A stretch of DNA of 8,190 nucleotides from an uncultured Clostridia bacterium (lineage in GTDB: Bacteria > Bacillota > Clostridia > TANB77 > CAG-508). The notes under the pieces are model-generated. The model was given only the letters and a program-made list of their open reading frames with translations, ran no database searches and was not told the DNA's origin. Positions within the stretch are counted from its first letter, which is position 1, and every line of letters begins with the position of its first letter. The stretch spans positions 1 through 8,190 of the forward strand of contig CALXNI010000054.1 of the NCBI GenBank assembly GCA_944389715.1, written 5' to 3'. Both the position numbers and the translations under genes were made by a program. Below are positions 1 through 4,797 of this stretch, one piece after another.

Positions 1-8
1 AAAGAATA

Positions 9-248
9 GTGGAGAAAGAAAATATAGTAAAACATAGCTGTAACATAATAGATTTAATAGAAATAGGAGATTTTGTAAATGGTATGAAAGTAAATGATAT
101 TTCAAAAATTCAAAGATTTAATAAGCCAATTCAAAAGTGCTTATGGGCAAATATTAATGATGGATATGACATTATAAATGAAGAAATTAAAACAATATTA
201 ACACACGAGCAATATGAAAGAGATTGCTATAAAGCAAAGGAGAAATGA
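9..248 (+). CDS. Small phage protein of unknown function (79 aa, start uncertain)
   Basis: I see a 79-aa acidic protein read from a GTG. I recognise the general pattern of a small protein common in Firmicutes phages: a 'IVKHS' start, then 'IIDLIEIGDFVNG' (about residues 13-25), and an 'EEIKTILTHEQYE' segment near the C-terminus (about residues 57-69). No function is established for it that I know of. The frame stays open to the left edge, so an upstream start outside the window cannot be excluded. The ribosome binding site would lie at or beyond the edge. In another frame AAA GAA TAG ends at base 9, so the GTG may overlap the stop of a preceding gene by one base (TAGTG). The stop TGA lies within the ATG cluster that opens the next gene, suggesting translational coupling. 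Confidence 0.7.
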   Translation: MEKENIVKHSCNIIDLIEIGDFVNGMKVNDISKIQRFNKPIQKCLWANINDGYDIINEEIKTILTHEQYERDCYKAKEK

Positions 249-250
249 TG

Positions 251-547
251 ATGGGTGATATTATAAATGAAATGATAGATAATTTTGCTAAACAACAATC
301 AAGAGATATGGATGATGCTATAATTAGATTTTTAAGAAGTAAAGGATATAAGCCAAGAAGAACCGAAAAATATGCAAAGAACTTAAAAAGAAAATTAGAA
401 AAACAGGGAATAGAATTAAAAATTGAAGAAATAGTTTTAGAAGAAAAGTTTACTGATATAAGTTATTATAAAAAAGTTATATATATACCTAGTTTTGTAC
501 ATATAAAAAAAATAGGAGGAATCAATGGACATACCAAAGATATTTAA
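251..547 (+). CDS. Small basic phage protein of unknown function
   Basis: I do not recognise a function. Three consecutive in-frame ATGs lie at 245, 248 and 251. The AGGAG at 238-242 is 2, 5 and 8 bases from them, so 251 (MGDIINEMID, 98 aa) or 248 is more likely than 245. The middle of the protein is very basic ('YKPRRTEKYAKNLKRKLEKQ', about residues 34-53 from the 251 start). The pattern suggests a helical, possibly nucleic-acid-contacting protein; that is inference only. The last 23 bases overlap the next gene, so its C-terminal 'GINGHTKDI' is read from DNA that also holds the start of that gene, and the AGGAGG of that gene also lies inside this one. Such dense packing is typical of phage middle-gene operons. 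Confidence 0.65.
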   Translation: MGDIINEMIDNFAKQQSRDMDDAIIRFLRSKGYKPRRTEKYAKNLKRKLEKQGIELKIEEIVLEEKFTDISYYKKVIYIPSFVHIKKIGGINGHTKDI

Positions 548-713
548 AAAAAAAAGAAAAAAGTATAAATATGTTAAAGAATATTCAAATTATGTGTTAT
601 ATGAGGAAATGAAAATAAAATACAAAGAATGCTTTAATAAACAAGATCTAGGATTAATAGAAGAAAAAGAAAAGCCATATAATACTAATCCACAAAGAGT
701 TAAATATTTTTAA
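525..713 (+). CDS. Small basic phage protein of unknown function (62 aa)
   Basis: The ATG is preceded by a strong AGGAGG (514-519) at 5 bases spacing, and the gene starts inside the end of the previous one. The protein begins with a Lys/Arg run ('FKKKRKKYKYVK', residues 7-18). It continues with 'YVLYEEMKIKYKECFNKQDL' (about residues 23-42) and ends 'PYNTNPQRVKYF'. The 'KECF..QDLGLIEEK.KP...NP..V.F' pattern resembles a small protein family I have seen in Firmicutes phages, with no assigned role. An unbroken run of ten A residues (546-555) sits in codons 8-10, a place where polymerase or ribosome slippage is possible. A Lys-rich start of this kind would suit nucleic-acid contact, but that is only inference. 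Confidence 0.65.
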   Translation: MDIPKIFKKKRKKYKYVKEYSNYVLYEEMKIKYKECFNKQDLGLIEEKEKPYNTNPQRVKYF

Positions 714-726
714 AGGAGAAGAAAAA

Positions 727-915
727 ATGCTAACAGAAGAAGATAAATTAATATTGGATATGATAAATAGGCAAAATGAAAACGCCAAAAAAATGATAGA
801 GAATTTAAAAGAAGTAGAAAGCAATCAAGAAATGAAACAGTTACATAAAGCATATGACAATATGTGGAATATAACACATATTATAGATAATGCGAAGAGA
901 GGGATGTACAAATGA
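727..915 (+). CDS. Small helical phage protein of unknown function (62 aa)
   Basis: The start is supported by AGGAG at 714-718, 8 bases before the ATG; the AAAGGAG overlaps the TAA of the upstream gene. The product is a short acidic/amide-rich protein, 'LTEEDKLILDMINRQNENAK' followed by 'MIENLKEVESNQEMKQLHKA', with hydrophobic residues spaced every three to four positions. It is therefore probably mostly alpha-helical and may form a coiled coil. No catalytic motif or signal peptide is visible and I do not recognise the family. Its TGA overlaps the ATG of the DUF1492-type regulator gene (ATGA arrangement), so the two are probably translationally coupled. Confidence 0.6.
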   Translation: MLTEEDKLILDMINRQNENAKKMIENLKEVESNQEMKQLHKAYDNMWNITHIIDNAKRGMYK

Positions 916-1334
916 CAAAAGATTTGCTAGAACAAGCAGATAGCTTAATAGAAGAAATAAAAGACATCGAAAGAAGATTAAGAAACATAGAAAAACGAGA
1001 AAAAACAATATTAGGCGATTCTGTAACAGGAAGTGAAAAAGAATATCCTTACATAAAAAGAAATTTTAAAATTACTGGAGTAGAAAACAAACTCTTTAGC
1101 AGTAGGACAAAAAGACAATACAAAAAGATGCTAAGAAGCAAAAAATACAATTATGGAAAAATAATAAAACAAATAGAGTATGAATTAAATTATGTAGATG
1201 ATTCTGAAATAAGAAGAATTATTAGATATAGATATTATGATAATTTAAGTTGGATACAGATACAAATTAAAATGAAATATAATAGTGAAGATACAGCTAG
1301 GAAAAAAATAATAAGATTTTTTCAAAAAAATTAA
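912..1334 (+). CDS. DUF1492/ArpU-type phage late-gene regulator (sigma region 4-like)
   Basis: This 140-aa protein has the layout of DUF1492-type phage transcriptional regulators. A helical N-terminus (about 1-33) leads into 'ILGDSVTGSEKEYPY' (33-47) and 'FKITGVE' (52-58). A C-terminal helix-turn-helix (about 97-137) follows, with 'DSEIRRIIRYRYYDNLSWIQ' and 'YNSEDTARKKIIRFF', resembling sigma factor region 4. Proteins of this group lie just upstream of terminase genes and are thought to activate late transcription, as RinA/ArpU-like proteins do; that role is family knowledge. The ATG overlaps the previous TGA and GAGGGA (899-904) gives a good ribosome binding site at 7 bases. A direct repeat of TTGTCCG begins three bases after its stop codon, a plausible target site for this protein (inference). 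Confidence 0.82.
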   Translation: MTKDLLEQADSLIEEIKDIERRLRNIEKREKTILGDSVTGSEKEYPYIKRNFKITGVENKLFSSRTKRQYKKMLRSKKYNYGKIIKQIEYELNYVDDSEIRRIIRYRYYDNLSWIQIQIKMKYNSEDTARKKIIRFFQKN

Positions 1335-1336
1335 AT

Positions 1337-1370
1337 TTGTCCGTTTTGTCCGGTAAAACCATAGTAAAAT
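1337..1370 (+). promoter_or_regulatory. Candidate late promoter with TTGTCCG direct repeat
   Basis: Two exact copies of TTGTCCG lie at 1337-1343 and 1346-1352, nine bases apart, directly after the regulator gene. TTGTCC at 1337-1342 is a 4/6 match to a -35 box, and CATAGT at 1360-1365 (17-base spacer) is a 4/6 match to a -10 box. TAAAAT at 1365-1370 is an alternative -10. The weak boxes plus a repeated motif fit an activator-dependent promoter driving the tRNAs and the packaging/head operon. The position is seen; promoter function and binding by the DUF1492-type protein are inferred. Confidence 0.45.
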
Positions 1371-1386
1371 GGTAGTAGGTAAAAAA

Positions 1387-1426
1387 GGTAGTGCTAAGAA
1401 ATTGGCAAGCCCAGACTACCAATTTT
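1387..1426 (+). promoter_or_regulatory. Two mutually exclusive stem-loops downstream of the candidate promoter
   Basis: GGTAGT (1387-1392) can pair with ACTACC (1415-1420), extended by CT/AG across a one-base bulge. Alternatively AAATTGG (1399-1405) pairs with CCAATTT (1419-1425), a perfect 7-bp stem with a 13-base loop. The two stems share bases 1419-1420, so they cannot form together. A further GGTAGT at 1371-1376 could compete for the same ACTACC. This could be a leader structure, a protein-binding site or part of a packaging (cos/pac) region next to the terminase genes. No function can be assigned from this sequence alone. Confidence 0.35.
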
Positions 1427-1449
1427 ATGTTAAGGTATCCTCGAATCAG

Positions 1450-1480
1450 AAGAGTAAGTTTTTTTAATGCTTACTCTTTT
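1450..1480 (+). terminator. AT-rich 9-bp hairpin, possible weak or bidirectional terminator
   Basis: AAGAGTAAG (1450-1458) and CTTACTCTT (1470-1478) form a perfect 9-bp stem with an 11-base loop rich in T. The 3' arm runs straight into TT and then an AT-rich sequence. The stem has only three G-C pairs and the T tract is short, so it would be a weak terminator. It could equally set the 5' boundary of the tRNA precursor, whose first tRNA begins five bases downstream. Confidence 0.4.
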
Positions 1481-1484
1481 ATAT

Positions 1485-1561
1485 TGCACATTTAGAGAAA
1501 CGGATATCTCATTAGTCTCATACGCTAAAGATACTGGGTTCAACTCCCAGATGTGCAACCA
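1485..1561 (+). tRNA. tRNA with anticodon CAT (Met, or Ile2 if lysidine-modified)
   Basis: A full cloverleaf can be drawn. The acceptor stem is TGCACAT/ATGTGCA (seven pairs), with discriminator A and an encoded CCA. The D-stem is GAGA/TCTC with GG in its loop. The anticodon stem is TTAGT/GCTAA around CTCATAC, with anticodon CAT at 1519-1521. There is a 5-base variable loop, and the T-stem is CTGGG/CCCAG with loop TTCAACT. One oddity is a three-base linker (TTA) instead of two between acceptor and D-stem. The U1-A72 pair argues against an initiator tRNA. A CAT anticodon may instead be a tRNA-Ile2 that TilS converts to read AUA, a codon abundant in these genes; sequence alone does not decide. 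Confidence 0.88.
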
Positions 1562-1678
1562 GTGTAATGCTAGGTATTCACAAAATTATACGGAATAATT
1601 AGCCAAGAAGTTTAATTGTATCCTTCTTTCTTTTAGAAAAGTAAATAGTCTCATAGCGTATCCTAGCTATGCTTATAT
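1562..1678 (+). other. Structured spacer between two tRNA genes
   Basis: No ORF with a ribosome binding site is present. GCTAGG (1569-1574) can pair with CCTAGC (1662-1667), enclosing TATTC/GAATA (1575-1579 with 1593-1597), AAGAAG/CTTCTT (1605-1610 with 1623-1628) and CTTT/AAAG (1630-1633 with 1638-1641). A competing hairpin, CATAGC (1652-1657) with GCTATG (1666-1671), lies just before the next tRNA. The ten bases TAGTCTCATA (1646-1655) also occur in the anticodon arm of the upstream tRNA (1513-1522). There is no T-loop or CCA, so it is not a functional tRNA. It may be a decayed tRNA copy or a processing spacer. Confidence 0.35.
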
Positions 1679-1752
1679 TCGAGAATGGTGAAATGGTATC
1701 ACACAAGATTTTGATTCTTGTATTCTTAGTTCGAATCTAAGCTCTCGAGCCA
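1679..1752 (+). tRNA. tRNA-Gln (anticodon TTG)
   Basis: The acceptor 5' strand is TCGAGAA and the 3' strand CTCTCGA, six pairs plus an A7-C66 mismatch, then discriminator G and an encoded CCA. The D-stem is GTGA/TCAC with GG in the loop. The anticodon stem CAAGA/TCTTG encloses TTTTGAT, giving anticodon TTG at 1711-1713. The variable loop is 4 bases and the T-stem is CTTAG/CTAAG with loop TTCGAAT. U1-A72 and G73 are known identity features of glutamine tRNA, which supports the call. It reads CAA, the dominant glutamine codon in the head and terminase genes here. Confidence 0.93.
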
Positions 1753-1772
1753 AATAAAAAAAAGGAGTAAGT

Positions 1773-1925
1773 ATGGAATTATTAGATAAATATAAAAAAG
1801 AAATATGTAGTAGATGTAAGAATAAGGAAACTAATTTATGTGAAATTAGACAATGCATAGATGGAACATATAAATGTATTTATTATCAAAGAGAAGGAAA
1901 AGAAAATGACAAAAAGAAGTTTTAA
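1773..1925 (+). CDS. Small Cys-rich putative zinc-binding phage protein (50 aa)
   Basis: A 50-aa ORF starts at an ATG with AGGAG (1763-1767) 5 bases upstream and ends in TAA. The protein, 'MELLDKYKKEICSRCKNKET' onward, has five cysteines at 12, 15, 23, 28 and 35 (CX2C, then single Cys). This is suggestive of a small zinc-binding or redox-sensitive fold. Short proteins with an 'ICxxCKNK...LCEIR...CxxY' pattern are frequent in Firmicutes phages, without known function. Its last 20 bases overlap the start of the metallopeptidase-like gene, so the two are probably co-translated. It is the first gene after the tRNA-Gln. Confidence 0.72.
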   Translation: MELLDKYKKEICSRCKNKETNLCEIRQCIDGTYKCIYYQREGKENDKKKF

Positions 1926-2256
1926 ATTTAAGATTAATAATAAAACTTGGGAGATAAAAGAAATTTCACAAGAACAAATGCGAGAAGAAATAAAGAAGAG
2001 AAATGATAGGTTTGATGAATATGGAAAATATTTTGGAATAACATATGCAGATACTCAAACGATTTATTTAGATAAAGATTTATGTCTAGATAGAAAAAGG
2101 ACAACTCTATTACACGAATTAGGACATTGTTATATTAATACATACATTACTCATTTAGACCAGAACTATAATGAAGAAGATGTTGTAGATATAATAGCAA
2201 ATTCACACGATATTATAAGAGAAATAGTAGATAAATATTTTGAAAAGGAGAAATAA
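1906..2256 (+). CDS. HELGH metallopeptidase-like phage protein (116 aa)
   Basis: The protein carries 'LLHELGHCYIN' (about 68-78), an HExxH zinc motif with H70, E71 and H74. An acidic stretch follows, 'NEEDVVDIIANSHDIIREIV' (89-108), whose Glu/Asp residues could provide the third ligand. This resembles small phage relatives of ImmA/IrrE (M78-like) peptidases, which in mobile elements can cleave repressors. Whether this one cuts a protein is unknown, and it lacks a helix-turn-helix. I chose the ATG at 1906 because AAGGA (1894-1898) is 7 bases upstream. The in-frame ATG at 1861 has no good ribosome binding site and would add 15 residues inside the Cys-rich gene. It lies directly upstream of a Tad2-like gene, forming a small cargo cassette. 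Confidence 0.7.
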   Translation: MTKRSFKFKINNKTWEIKEISQEQMREEIKKRNDRFDEYGKYFGITYADTQTIYLDKDLCLDRKRTTLLHELGHCYINTYITHLDQNYNEEDVVDIIANSHDIIREIVDKYFEKEK

Positions 2257-2258
2257 AA

Positions 2259-2516
2259 ATGGATTTTGGAGAAGCAATAAAACTTTTAAGGCAAGGCAAA
2301 AGACTACAAAGAGAAGGTTGGAATGGCAAAAAACAATATATAGAGTTAGCTACTAATATAAGTTATAAGAACACAAAAGGCGAGATAATTAATTGTAATC
2401 ACGATGCCATAGGTAATAAGGCTATAGCATTTGTTGGAACATCAGGAGTACAAATGGGTTGGCTAGCAAGTCAATCTGATATGTTAGCAGAAGATTGGAA
2501 AATCGCAGAAGAATAG
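2259..2516 (+). CDS. tad2: Tad2-like anti-Thoeris protein (DUF2829)
   Basis: The 85-aa protein has both hallmarks of DUF2829. The N-terminus reads 'FGEAIKLLRQGKRLQREGWN' (3-22) followed by GKKQYIEL. The C-terminal block is 'MGWLASQSDMLAEDWKIAEE' (66-85). The centre, 'IGNKAIAFVGTSGVQ' (51-65), is also family-like. DUF2829 proteins include Tad2, which binds and sequesters the cyclic ADP-ribose-type signal (1''-3' gcADPR) made by Thoeris ThsB, so that the effector ThsA is not triggered. That activity is established for characterised Tad2 proteins and only inferred here. Length is typical of the family. AAGGAG (2245-2250) lies 8 bases from the ATG and only two bases separate it from the upstream stop. 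The ligand of this copy cannot be told from sequence; some relatives may bind other signal nucleotides. Confidence 0.85.
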   Translation: MDFGEAIKLLRQGKRLQREGWNGKKQYIELATNISYKNTKGEIINCNHDAIGNKAIAFVGTSGVQMGWLASQSDMLAEDWKIAEE

Positions 2517-2528
2517 TAGGTGACATTT

Positions 2529-2900
2529 ATGAGCAAAAAAGTAGGTAGACCAAAGAAATATACAAGGAAAGAAGAAATAGAGGGAAAAATAGAGGAATAC
2601 TTTAAAAATTGTGATAAAAATAATAAGCCATATACTGTTACAGGCTTAGGTTTAGCTTTAAATATGAGCAGACAAGATTTAATAAATTATAGTAAAGATA
2701 AAGAGTTTTTTGACACAATAAAAAGAGCGAAGCTAAGAATAGAAAATTATTTAGAAGAACATTTAGTAACAGATAATAGTGTTACAGGAATTATATTTAA
2801 TTTAAAAAATAATTATGGATGGAAAGATAAACAAGAAAATGTAAACATAGAAACAAATTATGAAGAGTATTTAAAGAGAGTTGAGGGAGATGAGTATTAA
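2529..2900 (+). CDS. terS: Terminase small subunit
   Basis: The product is a 123-aa DNA-recognition subunit of the packaging motor. It would bind the packaging start site and hand the DNA to TerL. It opens with a basic 'KKVGRPKKYTRKEEIEGKIE' (3-22) and has a helix-turn-helix-like segment, 'YTVTGLGLALNMSRQDLINY' (35-54). It ends with 'GIIFNLKNNYGWKDKQ' (87-102), a signature of this terminase small-subunit family. An in-frame GTG at 2520 exists, but AGGTGA (2518-2523) is the ribosome binding site and overlaps it. The ATG at 2529, 5 bases after that site, is the better start. The 3' end overlaps the large subunit gene by 11 bases, as is usual for this pair. Confidence 0.88.
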   Translation: MSKKVGRPKKYTRKEEIEGKIEEYFKNCDKNNKPYTVTGLGLALNMSRQDLINYSKDKEFFDTIKRAKLRIENYLEEHLVTDNSVTGIIFNLKNNYGWKDKQENVNIETNYEEYLKRVEGDEY

Positions 2901-4536
2901 TACAAAAGCCTATATAGAAAACTATATAAAGATTAGAGATAAGAAAAATAATATAGTGCCACTTGTATTCAACGAACCACAGCTTAAATATTATAATGTA
3001 GTTAAAAGTATGTATCAACAAAGGAAACCTATTAGGATAATAATATTAAAAGCTAGACAAATGGGGTTTAGCACAGAAACAGAAGCAGTAATATTTAAGA
3101 ATGTAGTTACTCATCATAATTATAACGCAGGTATAGTAGCGCACAAAGAAGATTCTACAACAAACTTATTTAATATGAGTAAAAGAATGTTGGAATACTT
3201 ACCAGAAGAAATTAAGCCAGAACAAAAGAAATCTAATGCAAAAGAATTAGTATTCAATAATGATATTGGAACAGGTCTAGATAGTAGAATAAAGTGTATG
3301 ACAGCTGGTGGTAAAGGAATAGGGCGTTCAGATACATTTACAGCATTACACTTATCAGAACTTGCTTTCTGGGAAGGCGATAAAAAAGCAACAATGACAG
3401 GTTTACTGCAAGCAGTACCTAATACTCCAGATAGTATGATAATAATAGAAAGTACAGCAAATGGATATGAATATTTTAAAGAAATGTGGGATAGTGCAGT
3501 CGCAGGTGAAAACGACTTCTATCCTCTTTTTATTGGCTGGAATGAGCTAAAAGAATATAGTATGCCATATACAGGCTTTGATTTAACACAAGAAGAAAAA
3601 GATTTACAAAAACAATATAATCTTACATTAGAACAATTAACTTGGAGAAGATGGTGTATAAAGAATAACTGTTCTAATGATATAAATCAATTTAAACAAG
3701 AATATCCAATATGCCCAGAAGAGGCTTTCCTTTCAACAGGTAATTGCTATTTTAACAAAGAAAATATTATAAACAGAATAAATACAGCACCAGAGTCATT
3801 AGTAAGAGGTAAATTTACTTGTTATTATGATGGAATAAGGATAAGAAATCAAAAATTTCTAGAACAAGATGATGGAAACATAAAGATATATGAATATCCT
3901 CAAAAACGAGTTCCTTATGTTCTAGGTGGAGATACTGCAGGAGAAGGGTCAGATTTCTTTACAGCACACGTAATAAATAATATTACTGGTAAACAAGTAG
4001 CAGTATTAAAACAACAATATAACGAAATAGAATATGTTAAACAAGTTTATTGCTTAGGTATGTTTTACAACTGTGCATTAGTAGGTCTAGAGAATAATTT
4101 TTCAACATATCCTACACAGAAATTAGCAGAACTTAATTATCCTAATCAATTTGTAAGAAAGAAAGAGGATCAATATAATAATAAATATGAAAAAAGCTAT
4201 GGATTTAAAACAACTACTATTACAAGACCATATATATTAGGACAGTTGCAAGAGATAGTACACGATAATATAGATGTAATACAAGATAAAGATACATTAA
4301 GAGAAATGCTTACATTTATAGTAAATGATAAAGGTAGAGCAGAATCAGAAGAGGGCTACCACGATGATTTAGTTATGGCATTAGCAATAGCTTATTATAT
4401 AAGAACACAACAAGATTATAAGAAAGCTGAAAGAGACTCAAAATATAAAGATATACAAGAACAAATAGATAAAATATTTGGAGAAGATATAAATAAAATA
4501 GAAGAGGACTATGAAGATGACATAGTCCCTTTTTAA
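2890..4536 (+). CDS. terL: Terminase large subunit (ATPase and nuclease)
   Basis: This is the packaging motor: an N-terminal ATPase pumps DNA through the portal and a C-terminal RNase H-fold nuclease cuts concatemers. At 548 aa it is of normal length. Visible motifs are a deviant Walker A, 'IILKARQMGFST' (51-62), and a Walker B-like 'TALHLSELAFW' with E157. A coupling motif reads 'SMIIIESTANG' (182-192). Nuclease acids are seen in 'VLGGDTAGEGSDF' (D348), 'VGLENNFSTYP' (E401) and 'GYHDDLVMALA' (D492, D493). All key residues seem present, so it should be active. I prefer the ATG at 2890 (AAGAGAG at 2874-2880, 9 bases) over the in-frame TTG at 2881, which has no spacing to that site. The last codons form a terminator-like hairpin. 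Confidence 0.96.
   Translation: MSINTKAYIENYIKIRDKKNNIVPLVFNEPQLKYYNVVKSMYQQRKPIRIIILKARQMGFSTETEAVIFKNVVTHHNYNAGIVAHKEDSTTNLFNMSKRMLEYLPEEIKPEQKKSNAKELVFNNDIGTGLDSRIKCMTAGGKGIGRSDTFTALHLSELAFWEGDKKATMTGLLQAVPNTPDSMIIIESTANGYEYFKEMWDSAVAGENDFYPLFIGWNELKEYSMPYTGFDLTQEEKDLQKQYNLTLEQLTWRRWCIKNNCSNDINQFKQEYPICPEEAFLSTGNCYFNKENIINRINTAPESLVRGKFTCYYDGIRIRNQKFLEQDDGNIKIYEYPQKRVPYVLGGDTAGEGSDFFTAHVINNITGKQVAVLKQQYNEIEYVKQVYCLGMFYNCALVGLENNFSTYPTQKLAELNYPNQFVRKKEDQYNNKYEKSYGFKTTTITRPYILGQLQEIVHDNIDVIQDKDTLREMLTFIVNDKGRAESEEGYHDDLVMALAIAYYIRTQQDYKKAERDSKYKDIQEQIDKIFGEDINKIEEDYEDDIVPF
4506..4534 (+). terminator. Intrinsic-terminator-like hairpin within the 3' end of terL
   Basis: GGACTATG (4506-4513) and CATAGTCC (4521-4528) form a perfect 8-bp stem with loop AAGATGA, followed by C and five T. 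The whole structure lies in the coding sequence for the last residues of TerL (EDYEDDIVPF) and ends at its stop codon. It looks like a Rho-independent terminator or attenuator between the terminase genes and the portal gene. Ribosomes translating terL would cover it, so its activity might depend on translation. Confidence 0.6.
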
Positions 4537-4548
4537 ACGGAGGTAAAT

Positions 4549-4794
4549 ATGGAACTTATATATACAATAATAGCAATATTATGTTTGTGCTTTGGATTTT
4601 ATGTAGGTTATAAATTAGGAAAAGATAAGGAATTACCTAAAGCACCAAAAGAGGTAATACATCCAATAAAGACTATAAAAGATAATATAGAGAATAATAG
4701 AGCAGAAAGAGCGGAAGAGGATAGATTACAAGAATTACAAGATGATTTGGCTGAATTAGATTCTTACGATGGTGGAGTAACAGAAAGGAGATAG
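4549..4794 (+). CDS. Small membrane-anchored phage protein between terL and portal
   Basis: This 81-aa protein starts with a single hydrophobic segment, 'IYTIIAILCLCFGFYVGYKL' (4-23), then a basic GKDKE turn, which suggests an N-terminal membrane anchor with the rest cytoplasmic. The remainder is polar and acidic with a probable helical region, 'NNRAERAEEDRLQELQDDLA' (49-68), ending in 'ELDSYDGGVTERR'. Small proteins of this design with a 'YDG' near the C-terminus are common between terminase and portal genes of Firmicutes phages; no role is established that I know of. GGAGG (4539-4543) lies 5 bases before the ATG. It is not a holin by any feature I can see, having one membrane segment and the wrong context. 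Confidence 0.75.
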   Translation: MELIYTIIAILCLCFGFYVGYKLGKDKELPKAPKEVIHPIKTIKDNIENNRAERAEEDRLQELQDDLAELDSYDGGVTERR

Positions 4795-4797
4795 CAG

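Noticed and set aside
1..9. Tail of an upstream gene ending AAA GAA TAG
   Set aside because: Only two codons are visible, which is too little to support a feature; it is mentioned with the first gene only.
1387..1450. Possible third tRNA with TCGAATC resembling a T-loop
   Set aside because: The bases flanking TCGAATC do not pair as a T-stem and no acceptor or anticodon arm can be drawn.
1673..1858. Antisense ORF across tRNA-Gln and the Cys-rich gene
   Set aside because: It runs through a complete tRNA gene and a well-supported + strand gene, with no credible ribosome binding site or family pattern.
1861..1905. Upstream in-frame ATG for the metallopeptidase-like gene (15 extra residues)
   Set aside because: It lies in the body of the Cys-rich gene without a suitable ribosome binding site, whereas the ATG at 1906 has one.
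2520..2528. GTG start for the small terminase
   Set aside because: The GTG is inside the AGGTGA ribosome binding site that serves the ATG at 2529.
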